Positions 23,395 through 35,209 of a DNA stretch of 64,000 nucleotides are shown in pieces. Source of the stretch: Sequoia sempervirens (lineage: Eukaryota > Streptophyta > Pinopsida > Cupressales > Cupressaceae). Location of the stretch: assembly GCA_007258455.2 (NCBI GenBank), contig VDFB02193867.1:568792656-568856655 (forward strand), written 5' to 3'. The translations under genes and the position numbers were made by a program. The notes beneath the pieces were generated by a model that saw only the letters and a list, made by a program, of their open reading frames with translations, was not told the origin of the DNA and did no database searches. Position 1 is the first letter of the stretch. Each line of letters begins with the position of its first letter.

Positions 23395-24997
23395 TGAACC
23401 ATAGATTTTTTATTCCTATAGACTTCTCTTGCTCTTCTAGGGTTTTTCACCTAAAAGGAGAGAGATAGGGCCCAAAAATGCTAAGGGTTCGTTCAAATTG
23501 TGTTATGTGTAATATTTTCTAAGCTAAATGAAGTGATGTAAATGTAAATGAATGAATTTGAATGCAAAACTAAGATTTATGCTATGTTTGAAAACACACT
23601 ATGATATGCAAACAATGAACTAAAAGATGAAATTATGCAGAACGAAAAGAAATGGGAAGAAACAAAGTGCACCTAGAGGCCTGACTAAGAATCTAGAATA
23701 TGTAGAAGGCTGTCTAAAATTACTTAAATTCCACAGTGGGACTCATTTTCCCAGGATGGCAAATTAGTCTTGCTATTGGTGAAATCTACTGGGAACAAGT
23801 TTTTGACTATCGGGATCTGAAATTTGACAAAATTTAGATTTTCAGTCTTAAGGTAACACTCATTCACCACTGGTGGCAAATCAGTCCTTTCCCAAAATTA
23901 TTAGAAATTAGGAGACAACTCTGCAACACCAGATCTGGAAATATCTGCTTATTAGGTTATTGAAGTCAATTATGCAGGAAATAGACAAAAAACCTTCTCC
24001 AAGCTTGAAATAGAATTGATTTGACTTGAAGCACGTAGTTGACTTGTTGACCAATCTTCAACACCAAAATGCTTGTTAAATCTGCACACAAAAGTCTACA
24101 AACACACATGCAAGAGGGGAAAAATGGTTGAGGGTTAGCAAATAGGGGTTTGCCTTGGTCAAACCCCACTTTTGGTAATCAAACCCTTAATGAAATAATG
24201 AAATGCAAGAGAATGATAAACTAACAACATGAAAATGCTATCCACTTACCAAACCCTTGATGATGCAAATTTGAAGTAATGTTAATGGATGCTTCAAAGT
24301 GCTTGAATAATGCTTGATAAGATGTTGTAAGATGCTTGAATGCTTGAGATTGCTTGAATATGATATGTGAATGTTCGAGGATGTAAAATGAGGTGAAAAT
24401 CACTTATTTATACAATGTTGTGCCTTAGTAACCTATTCATACGTCATCATAGGCCGACATCAAGTGTTTTTGAATAAAAACCCAAAAGGAAATTTGAAAT
24501 ATTTTGAATTTGGAGCCAAGGGGGACTCATTCACCACTCATGGAAAATGGGTCCCACCTAGGACTTGAAAATGGGTGTTAGGAATTAAGTTATATTAAAT
24601 GTTGTTTGTCAGGTTAACATTCAAAAATACACTTAATTAAACCTTATAAGGGCATAAAGGGGTCAAATAAGTCATGAGAAAGGGATGAATAGTGAAGTTG
24701 TGCCTAGAAAAGTGTGAAATCTTGTTACAAGATTTTACAACACTTCAAAATAGGACTTAATGATGAATAAACAGGTAATTTTTAGGTGAATTGTAATGAA
24801 TAAAGTTTGGAAAAGTGTAGAAATGTCTTACAACACTTCACACCACCTTCACAAGACATCATTATTTAAATTTTAGTACCTAAATATGCATGTCCAAGCC
24901 ATGTTACATCATAAGATCAGAGCAAAATAGATCAAACACCATGAAACAAGACCTAAAAGGCCATGAAAATGACAAGGGGCCATTTTTCTACGGCACA
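23395..24997 (-). repeat. 5' LTR of the nested gypsy element
   Basis: Partner of 16256-17874; ends on the plus strand with CTACGGCACA. It differs from the other LTR by scattered substitutions and small indels. The Copia integrase resumes immediately after the AAGGG target duplication. Confidence 0.9.
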
Positions 24998-25002
24998 AAG
25001 GG

Positions 25003-25480
25003 ATATTAATTAAATAACAAGCAACACCAACCACTTCTACCCAAAAATATTTATCAAGGTTAGCACTACTCAACATACTTTAGCTCTTTCCATTAAGGTC
25101 CAGTTCATTCTTTCTACTACCCCATTTTTTTGGGGAGATTAAGGAGTTTTATTTTATCAAACAATACGTGCATGCCCAAAAATTTCATCAAATTATTTGG
25201 AACAATATTCACCCCCATTGTTAGACCTCAACACTTTTATCTTATAATCTATTTGCTTTTCAATTAAGGCCTTAAATTCCTTAAACTTTGTGAAAAATTC
25301 AGCTTTAGAATGCATAAAATAAATCCAAGTGTATCTTTATACATCATCAATGAAGGAAATATAATACTGAGATTTACCCAAAGAGTCAATATCCATTGGT
25401 CCACATAAATTTGAATGAATAATCTATAATAATATCTTTGCCTTATTAGCTCCACTAGAAAATGATGATCTATTTTATTT
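25003..25480 (-). pseudogene. Copia integrase core (decayed)
   Basis: Read on the minus strand across several frames: DLCGPMDIDSLG (start of the core), FIDDVYRYTWIYFMHSK, then VLRSNNGGEYC and KNGVVERMN. The usual motif is SDNGGEF/Y, so the second catalytic Asp of the DDE triad has become Asn. Frame changes and stops interrupt it. Confidence 0.82.
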
Positions 25481-25978
25481 TCTAAACACACAATATTCAT
25501 AAAAATCATTTTTACCAACAAAATAGATAAAAATACCATCAACAAACTTTTTCTTTAGAATAGTTTTAAGTCCTTTTTCACCTATGTGACCCAATCTATG
25601 ATGCCACAACATACATCCATTTTCAGTGTTAGTTACATTGACAAAGTTACATAAAGTAGAGACATTTAGCCTAAACAAAGTCCCTATATGAGATCCATTA
25701 GCTATCACCAAACTCCCTCTTACCAACCTACAACCAAACTTATCGAATGTCACATGCATTCTCAAATCATTCAACTTGGACATTGAAAGTAAATTTCTTG
25801 CAAGTCCTAGAATATGCAAAATATTATCAAGATTTTTAATCCTCCCACCACTAAAACACAACTTTACCTTTCCCTTACCAACAATCCTCTTTGTGTTGTT
25901 ATCACCAAGGAAAAATTCTCCCCCATCATATGCTTTGTAATTAGTAAACCACTCCTTGTGAAGAGTCATATGGTAGGA
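25475..25978 (-). pseudogene. Copia protease end and GAG-pre-integrase domain
   Basis: The frame 25475-25969 (164 codons) reads EWFTNYKAYDGGEFFLGDN, IVGKGKVKL, ILHILGLARNLLSMSKL and MLWHHRLGHIGEKGL. This is the protease/pre-integrase module with the His pair of the integrase zinc-binding domain. Just upstream the protease site reads LIDSS, stop, SYHM, where Copia has DSG followed by Ala/Cys. The active site is thus lost. Confidence 0.85.
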
Positions 25979-26818
25979 TCAACTTGAATCAATAAGCCGA
26001 GCATCATCACTAATAGTGTTAGGTGAAATGAACAAAGCATAATAATCATCATCAAAGTAATTTTTTGTGGAGGAATCAAAATTAATTTTCTTATTCATAC
26101 TTTCCTTCTTCACATGCCCTCTTTTACTACAATTCCAACACTTTATTCTTTTCAGGGGTTTTAGAACATCCTTTAGACTTATTCCTATTAATATCCCTTT
26201 TGGGCCCTTTCTCTTTGGACCTACCTTGCACATGCAAGGTATCTTGGGAGAAAAAAATTATGGAATTTCTCATCTCCTCTAAAAGAAGTATGGAGATTAT
26301 GGATTCCATCTTTGGTTCTGTGTTACCACTACTTATCGCAATAATTAGATTTTCACAAGATTCAGGAAAAGAGAAAAGAAACAAGATACATTTATTTTCA
26401 TCTTCTATTTTAACATCTATGAGTGCAAGCTTACATATAATTAAATTAAAAGAATTTAAATGATCTATAATAGATTCACCATCTTTCATTTTTAAAGAAT
26501 ATATACGTCTTTTGAGATATAACTTGTTAACAAACTTTTAGTTTGATATATCACCTATCCTTTTCTATAAATTATGTGTGATGTCTTCAGTGGAGACATT
26601 CAAATGCATGAAATTTTTAAGACACAACCAAATGGTTCCTCATGCCTTCTTGTCTAACTTTTTCCAATCTGAACATCAAACATTACATCTAGTTTACTTT
26701 CTTGTGAAACTAACAACCACTAATCTCTCTCTTTAAGGAGATCCTCTATCTTTAATTTCCACATCTAGTAGCCTATTCTATTGAACTTCTCAATATCATA
26801 GTGAGAGATAGAAGCCAT
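25979..26818 (-). pseudogene. Copia gag with zinc knuckle (decayed)
   Basis: Probable start Met at 26818 (MASISHYDIEKFN, then MWKLKIEDLL), typical of plant Copia gag. The frame 26127-26489 has the central gag domain (IIDHLNSFNLIICKLAL, LFSFPESCENLI, ISILLLEEMR). The frame 25979-26233 has KCWNC-type zinc knuckle CWNCSKRGHVKKES, in which the last Cys of CX2CX4HX4C is Ser. Several stops lie between the pieces. Gag would form the particle and bind the RNA. Confidence 0.85.
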
Positions 26819-26933
26819 GGTATACAATCTTCTTCACAAATCTGTAATATACCACAAAAATAAAAGCTGCCATTGTAACCAAAAAAACTTCCAACACTTA
26901 AGTGAAAGGCGTCCCCTTCTAAGCACAACTATT

Positions 26934-26946
26934 AGCTCTGATACCA
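26934..26946 (-). other. Copia primer-binding site (initiator Met tRNA)
   Basis: On the minus strand TGGTATCAGAGCT, two bases inside the 5' LTR, is the standard plant primer site complementary to the 3' end of initiator tRNA-Met. Confidence 0.92.
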
Positions 26947-26948
26947 AC

Positions 26949-27596
26949 TGTTGAAAACAAGGTCAAATTAAGCTGAAATATTAACTTATATATGTGTATT
27001 AAAATCTAAAAATAAGATTACCAAATGGGATTATATGTATCTGATTACACAATCACCATAATAGAAAAATCAACAAACAAATATGACACTAGATTTACAT
27101 GGAGAAACCTTTTCAGGAAAAAAATCCACACAAGAAAAGAGGCTAAGTATATTATTTATCTTCCAAAGAGAGACACCACAATACACCTCCTTGATGATTT
27201 ACTACAACCTAAATGCTTCCATACACATGCAATAAAAAAACTATCCCATCCAACTCCAATTTATATAACTTGTGGGAGGCAAAATTGTAATCGTAAACCA
27301 AAACAAGAGGTGTCAAAACCACTTGCAAAAATAGGTACGCCCCTTCCTTGGAAGACCAAGAGTCATGATAATAAATTAATTAAAGTGCACAAGGCTCTAG
27401 CATGGTTGCCTAACCCATATCCCCTTCATCTTCTACCATTTAAGATGCTCCGATGATTGTTCACCTTCTAGATGGAGAACCAATTGGCACTTGTATCCCT
27501 CCAAACTTGGAACCCTACTCAAGACCCTTCACATTCCTAATGTGGATGCCTAGGAGGGATAATTTTTCCTCTAGTGATGTGTAACCTCCACCAACA
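26949..27596 (-). repeat. 5' LTR of the Copia element
   Basis: Bounded by perfect 5-bp inverted ends TGTTG (26949-26953) and CAACA (27592-27596), beside the primer-binding site. It contains ACATGGAGAAACC...CAGGAAAAAAATCC, the usual transcribed-region phrase of plant Copia LTRs. There is no second copy in the window because the 3' end of the element is lost. The outer limit rests only on the terminal motif. The plus-strand frame 27025-27456 lies inside the LTR and is not a gene. Confidence 0.7.
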
Positions 27597-28984
27597 TTAA
27601 ATTTCCTCTTAAAAATATAATTATAATAATGCCAATATTAAATTAATTTCTCTCATGTCCCCTAGGACACTTTACAAGAAACATGGAGACATTAAAAAAC
27701 ATAGGTTTGCAAGGTAAATGTCACCTAACCTAATAGATTCAAGGTTTCACCCATGGTATTAGTGGAAAAAAAACTAGATCAATATTTTTTTCTTTTCATG
27801 TGTGACACTTCATGTGTCATATTACACACTAACACACACACACAAGTTGTTGTGACAAGCACAAAAACTCACAAGAGAACCATTACCAATACACCAAGCA
27901 TGGTGGAAAAAGTGTAAGAATTCACAAGACACAAGATAAGTCACCACAACAAACATATGAGAGAATGAATCTTTCTCCACAACAAAGATCAAACATTATT
28001 TCATGATCACATTCTCTCAAGAACAAGAGGAGTAGAATAAGAGCAACAAATCTGCAATACCTAAACAAGAGGTGGGTCAAGTAGGAGGTGCAAGGCCTTA
28101 ACCAATTGAATTGATATAACTAGTGGATGTCACACCAAGGTACACATCCTAATGCAAAGAGAGGATAACATTTAAGATGTGACATATTTTGATAAAGTGA
28201 GATAATAAGAATTTTGATCAAGCCTAAGGGAATACCTTTTGTTTAGGATTTTTCTTCAAAAAAGGCCAAGACGTTTCATTTGTCTAATGACAAAGGATAA
28301 TAATGTATAAACTAGACACCAACATAGAAGCTAAATAATAATACAAATCCTAGACACTGGCATGATCAAGTACCATAGTCCCAAAATTACATGTAGTAGT
28401 CTCATTTATATGATGTAGTCCTTAAGAGGTTTTTGAGATAGGACATATTCAATACTAACTACTTAAGACTATTTTTTAGAATCCTCCAAGGGTTTTCTTG
28501 CAACTAATCAATCATTCAATAAGATAAACACTTAGAATTATTTAGACAAGCTCTAGAAGTCTAACCACAAAGAACCCAACTTGTGCATCTCACATAGAAC
28601 ACCTAACAAAATTACCTTATTACAAGGATGTGAATCATCAAGTGATGCTAATTCTATAAATTATAAGATATGAAATTAAACTCTACTAAAGAAAGTATAG
28701 CTTTTTCATTAGAAAAGTGAAACCCTAGGGTTTAACTAGGATTAGTCACATTTCACTAACAAATTTTAGATTGACAAGGGTATTAGATTAACATGCAACC
28801 CAAAATATGAGTCAATAGACCTTGGATTTGAATTCTTTGGGGGTTGGAAAATGAGTTTTTTTTATCAAAATGCAATGTTGAAACTAGCTAACTATGAAAA
28901 TTCATTGTTCTGATATGATTAGACACAATTTGGAAGTTGATAAACACATTTAACGACCATAAATAGATAGACTAGACATGTGTG
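27597..28984. other. AT-rich intergenic stretch
   Basis: I see nothing beyond a short (AC)n run near 27825-27845 and a near-repeat of TCATGTGTGACACTTCATGTGTCAT (27797-27821). No gene recognised. Confidence 0.5.
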
Positions 28985-30560
28985 CACCCGTGATATGAAT
29001 TTGAGCTTGGTTTGACTAGACAAGGGCACCTAGAGTGCCCTAGAATGGAGATATAAAACTAAAATATGTTTTCACAGTCCTAATGTCCCTAGTCTATGGC
29101 TTCTTCCTTTTGGATCTTGTTGTCAGATCTTTGTCTATCACTGAGATAATTGAGTTTTTGTATCTTGTCAAGTTGTAGGGCTTGAATGCATAAATGAGAA
29201 AATTGTCTTCAATCTTCTTCCAATCATCTTTAGATCTATAATTGTACATCCAAAGATAGAGGAGGGTTGTGCCATATAGGGGCTTTCCTTGGTCAAACTC
29301 CATGTTGATATTTCTACCTCCATAATGGAAAAATTGATGATAAAGAGAGCTTATCCTTTCGAGGGCTAAAGGCTAAATGACAATGGAGTAATGAATAAAC
29401 AACTTGCTCCAACTCACCACTCAGATATGATATCCTTGATAGATTGAAGTCATGCTCATCATCTTCAAGGTTTGGTTTCAATTTGGCTTGATTTGATTTG
29501 ATGGCATACAAGTGTCATTACACAAACAAAATACATGTAAACATGAACATAAACTCACATAACATATGACATAATGCTTGAACGATGAAGTGCTGCAATA
29601 ATCTTGATAATTTTTCTTTTGATCGTCCTTTACTAATTTTAGGATCCTCAATTTGCTCAATAATTTCCCTTCTTTCTTCTCTAGAATCTCAAATGATGAT
29701 ATTACTAGGTATTTTTATGCAATTCTTCTAATTTCCCACAAATTAAATCTTGATAGTCAAAATTTAGGATTTGAAATTAAAAAATAAATCACCAACACCA
29801 ACATATTTGAATTTGGAGCCAAATTAAGAGGAAAAGTGTGCCAAGGGATCCCTTGTCTAGACCCACCTTTTTGGGATCTGAAATTTTAAGGGGAAAATAT
29901 TAAATGCATACTTTGGTTTTTCACATTGGGTTTCTTGATAAATGATAAAATGGGACATGGAATGCATAATTCATGAAATTAGGAGCACAATTAGGTCCAA
30001 GCACATATGAGGGAGCAAAATATAGTGTAAAATTGTCAAGGATGACAATTTATGATACTGCGTTTAGCCCCCACTTTAGTGAAAGTATGAACTTACACTC
30101 AAAATCAAACTAAAGTAAGAATATGTGAAGAGGGGTTTCATTATCCAAATATTGGAGAGATATGATGATGTTGAATCCAGGGATGTGGTAGCTCCCAATA
30201 TTTAAGAACCCATGGAAAACCAACATAAGGACAAAGAAACACACATGTGAAGTGAAGTACAATATGTGACAAACATAAAAAATACACAATAAAGACACAT
30301 AACATAATATAATACAAGCATAATGGAACATAAACATGATGCAAACACATAACATATAATAATCACAAAACAAAAACATAGGGTTAGTACTAAAAGAATT
30401 CGAGTCAATAAGGAAAAGAGACCCCAGTCTTAAATTTGTCTCAAATACCAAATGCCATTCATCAAAAGTGATGTTTAAATAAAATGGTGCTCTCATCATA
30501 AAGGATGCAAATAGAAAGAGAGGAAAGAAAATGAAACTATGCTTGTTTTCTATCACTTTT
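28985..30560 (-). mobile_element. remnant of a gypsy element related to 16256-24997
   Basis: At 30063-30079 the minus strand has CTAAAGTGGGGGCTAAA, the same polypurine tract as in the nested element. To its left is LTR-like sequence with shared phrases (GGGGCTTTCCTTGGTCAAACTCC at 29279, compared with GGGGTTTTCCTTGGTCAAACCCC in the other). To its right (30190-30250) the 3' untranslated region matches 18018-18070. No gag, protease or second LTR was found. The left edge is approximate. The LTR start reads CGCAGTATC, so the usual TG is altered. Confidence 0.6.
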
Positions 30561-33500
30561 AGTTCATTCTAAGGGAAGACTAGATTTTTTTTGTTGTTGG
30601 AGTGATCTTTTCCCATACAAGCATTTCTAGAACATAGGCACAAATATAGGATTTGAAAAATCACAAACTATAAGCACATGAAAATGGGAAAACATTATTT
30701 CTAAAACTTAGGCACAAATATAGGATTTATATAAAGGAATACTCACAAACTCGAAGCACATGAACATGGAAAAATATTATGCATGGGTACATTGATCAAA
30801 CAACATTTAAATTGATGGTATCAATAAAGAAGATGAGTATAATATTGATGAAGCATCTACCCAAGATACCATATATTTTCATGTGTGGGGGTAACTTATA
30901 TCATATTTAGTTCTTGCTAATAGCGTAAATATAAGTTAATTGGAGATACTTTCTTGTCATGAATTTGACATGAGTAATACATGGGATGAACACAATGTGC
31001 CACTACATTTGTATCATATTTATTCAATTCATAACCACTAGACAAATTTGCACTCAACATACCCACTCTTACTCATCCTCTATTAAAATAAGCTATTATT
31101 TGGAACCAAAGCAACAAATTAAACTAAGAACTACTATAAAACACTACATAGATAATTTATTTAAACAATATTTTCATTTGATCATAAAGGAACAATCATG
31201 AAATTGGAAAATTGTACTTGATCAATTAAACATAAGGAATTCACTTAAAACAAAAAAAACTTAGACAAACAAATTTTGCTACTTGTACTTGCACGCATAG
31301 GAGTTACTAATTTTAACGTACATGCCTTGAAAATCCATGCAGGAATTAACATTCTAATAAAAGAAAGATAACCATTACAACCTGACAATCTCTAACCCTA
31401 TTTCAAGAAGAGATGTAAAACATGTATAATATATCCTCATTGATGAGATGAGCTTTTCAGGCCCAAATATACTACTAGAAATAATATTTTGAAAATACAG
31501 TGTTAATCATTCCAAACATAATTCCATGACATATTACATAGCATAGACCATTAAAAACTAGTGTAACATGCTTGTGAAACACTAATGAACTACATAAATA
31601 AATCACTAACTTCAACAATGTTAAAATATTTTTACCTTTTCATGAATTTATTTTCCACAACCAATCTTAGAGCCATGCTACATAATATAAAGATGTTGAA
31701 GCTACTAAACCTTCTAGTAGAACTTAGTATCAATCAATAATACACACTTAAAAATATGATGATACTAATAAAAACCAACTCCAACAATAGGTGCTCCTAT
31801 ACATAGGTAAACATGTGATTAATAAAAAAACTTATGGATTGAATTTGTCCTTGTCACTAGTTCATTAGGAGAAGTCCCAACTATTATTTACAATCTCAAT
31901 TATAAACCCCTAGACTTGCCATTGTATGTGGTAGTACATTTTAATAACTACAATGTTCTGACATGGTATAGGGAGAAAAATTACCTTTAATCCTTATAAA
32001 GAAATGGTTATTTTAGACAACTACCCTTATCCATGACTTTGACAATTACAATTAATAAATACCAAGGTTGCACATTAATAAAGACAATAATAAACATTGG
32101 TGAGATTGAAAGAAGGCCTAGCATTATAGTTATATTTAAGAATTTAAGTCGATAAAAATCCTTTACTTAGAACCAAAAATATCTTTTGAGCAATACTTAA
32201 GATTATAAAAACCATCCTTATGCCATCATCTAAAAGAAAGGAGAGGCTTTCCTACAACTACTACCCTAACACATTTAGGTATATAAATTTGCTTACATAA
32301 TCCTTTTTAATTCATATTGAAATTTTTACTACAATGTTACTTATATTAGATTAAAAAATGTGTGTAAGTGAATTCCAAATCTAATAAAAGGATATTTGGT
32401 AAGGACTCCCCATTTACTACAAGTAACAAAGTTTTGACAAGGGTTTTTTATAACTCAATGGCAACGGAAAATGAAGAACAGGTTTGATGCAATGAGAATG
32501 AAAAAGGAAAACTACATGGATGACATGAATAAGTGGAATATGGGAGACTTTATTATTTTATATCTTCAATCATAAGCTTTCTTCCCTTTTTCCTTGATGA
32601 TGTACCTATAATTTACCTTTTGGAAGTGAAGCGAGGAAATTAAGTTTTCACAATGATGTTTAATGAATGAAAAGTGAGGAAAGAAAGCTTAAATATGAAC
32701 CTACACCAAGCTTTTAGAGTACATGCATAAAAATGTAATAAGGATTAGAGAAAGACTATTGTGATTGTCCTAGTCCTCAACTTCTTCATTTATGTCTAGA
32801 AAATTAACTCAGGCTTCGAGATGGATGCTCCTTTTGTATCTAGCTCAAGTAGCATGGTCTATGTTGAGGGTACCTCTTGCTAGTGCTAAATGCGTTCTTA
32901 TATTGCTCTAACCTTTGACTATGCTCTCAAGGAAGAGGTGATGGATGGTGGGTATTACCTTGTCACTCTTTGAATGAAGTGATCATGATCTACTTTGGGA
33001 GGCAATTCTTGTGTCACATCCCCATAAAATATGAAGTATACATATATAATTTCTAATAATAGAGTTTTTGGTGTAGAAACCTTTGAATCTTCTTCTTCTT
33101 CCTCTTCTTCTCCTAAACCACTTCAAGGAGGCTACCACCAATAGTTTTTAATAAGAACACACTATTCAATATGATGATAATAACTAACCTCTACCTCCTC
33201 TATAAACCATACTTTTTCCTTCAATACCACCTAGGTTGACTTAACTACTTATATAAGACTATATTATTGATTATATAACTTAATTAGAGTTAAGGTATCC
33301 ACAAGATAACTACTTATAGCCCTATGCACATTATAGGATTATGAGCATAAAAACCCATGTTTATCTTTTGCTTATAATTATTTATCACACTATATTTTTC
33401 TTGTGTTTACAATTTATATTGCTTACATGCTATCAATTTTATGTTCATTGCGGTCACATGCTTGACATGTTCATGATTCTTATCATTCCCATGACTAGTT

Positions 33501-35194
33501 GTTTATGATCCTTGTCATGCTTATATCTAATTATTCCACATGTACAATCTTTCATTTTTACATCTCATGATTAAATAATATTATGATCTTTTTCATGCTT
33601 AAATATATTACATCCTAGTGGTGTTTGCATGATCCTTATCTAGCATTTATAACTATCATTATCTTGTCATTTGACTTCATGGGGGCATCATTCCTTTCCC
33701 TTATTACATGTGCTTTCACTATTATTACTTGATTTTGTTCTTATATGCTTATCCTATGATGATATATTCACCATATTTACATGCCTTTACCATGGTTATA
33801 TATGTTTCTTCTATCCTCTAGTTCCTTGCATCCTTTATATGCAACTAGTTGGAAGGGGCATATATGTCACTAATGTTCCTTTTGTGAGTTAAATTTTATA
33901 ATGATACACTCATAGTCATTCCCATGTCTAAGGGAGCTTTACCATTTTTTGTATCAAGTGAAGTCTCTTACTCTTTTGTTTACTTTTATTTTTATTGAGG
34001 ATAGTTCTTTTTAAAAGTGACATAGTTAGTGCCTATTTTAAATGCATGATAAATACTATGTATTGCATATTTTTTCTATTTTATAGGTTTTCAATAGAGC
34101 ACTCACTATGAGGAGAATTCAAGAGTATTTTGTATACTTTGAAAAAAATATCCTTTTGAATGTTTGAAAAATATTTAATTTTCATGTTGACTTCTTGTTT
34201 TATTTTAACATGCATCCACATATAGTTTTCATGCACACCAAAGCACATGTAGAGTATGTAATAGTGAATATTGTATACTCAATGTCCTTTTCCCTTATAT
34301 TTTTTGCTCATTGTAATTAGAGTGTCCTTAATGTAATAACAAGTCTACAAATGCTATGTTCTTTCCATTAATTTGGCTCATGATATCACCCTATCCTAAT
34401 CCCATCATCACTAATTTCTAGTGATTTGATCCAGATCCCTACATTCCCCATTCATTACATTGGATCAACTCTAGGATTGTAGATTTCACCTAGGTCATTT
34501 TTACATTCACAAACCTAAACCTTGAGATTTTTAAATTTAGAATTGAAATTTATACATCAATGACCAAGTTTCACTAGCTATTGTGATTTGACATAAGGCA
34601 TGCTTGTATTGATTTATGTGTTATATTGTTTTTGATTATGGAACAAACAGGTTTTAGAGGAAACCTGAAACCTTTAACAGTAAGAAAGCGTAAGATAGAA
34701 CATTAACAGAGCTATTGTTGTATATAAAGACATTCATTCATTTAAAAATCCTTAAGGAATATCGAGACATTTATGAAATCTATTGATGAAAGATAATATA
34801 AAAAACATCGAGAACATCATAGTGATATAAATCAACATTAAATTTATTCCTAGGGTGTATTTGCATGCTCAATTGTTGTCCTTGAACATTATTCCAAAGT
34901 CGTTCAATTGGTCCTTCTAGGGTCTAATTGAACAAAATATGATTCTGACAATTCAACAAATCCCAAAGGTATTTGTAGAAACCACCAATCCTTATTGAAG
35001 TTCAACTATAAAAATGAGGTAAGCATTTTATAATTGTCATTTCACATAGATACATATCTAGGTTTATATTTTAAATCATTTTATTAGGTGTAGATTTGGA
35101 CTTGATTAAAACACAAGTAATTTATAAATTATGAAACAACCATCTAAAATTTCATCAATATAATGAATTGATTCATAAAATCATTAACACCAAG
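30561..35194. other. AT-rich intergenic region, nothing recognised
   Basis: Read on both strands; frames are short and show no known motif. Some of the first part may be further decayed interior of the gypsy remnant to its left. Confidence 0.5.
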
Positions 35195-35209
35195 TTCCAT
35201 CTTCAAAAT

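Larger units (their letters stand above)
16256..24997 (-). mobile_element. 8.7 kb nested gypsy-type LTR element, gag/protease only
   Basis: Two LTRs of about 1.6 kb (16256-17874, 23395-24997) flank a 5.5 kb interior. On the minus strand the LTRs start TGTGTCGTAG/TGTGCCGTAG and end GTTTCA/GGTTCA. A polypurine tract lies at the left LTR. Target duplication is GAGGG (16251-16255) versus AAGGG (24998-25002), one mismatch. It is inserted in a Copia integrase. The interior encodes gag-like and protease-like sequences, but I find no RT, RNase H or integrase between the protease and the 3' LTR. It is therefore probably non-autonomous. Lineage (Tat-like Ty3/gypsy) is inferred from the gag and protease. 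Confidence 0.88.
14455..27596 (-). mobile_element. decayed Ty1/Copia element, split by a nested insertion
   Basis: Read on the minus strand it runs 5' LTR (26949-27596), iMet-type primer site, gag, zinc knuckle, protease, GAG-pre-integrase and integrase. It is then interrupted by the 16256-24997 element and resumes with the integrase C-terminus, RT and the start of RNase H. Homology stops near 14455, inside RNase H, so the 3' LTR is missing. The order PR-INT-RT-RH is diagnostic of Copia. Many stops and frameshifts and several lost catalytic residues make it dead. Confidence 0.88.

Noticed and set aside
27025..27456. Plus-strand frame of 143 codons
   Set aside because: It lies within the minus-oriented Copia LTR and overlaps its conserved transcribed-region words; no domain.
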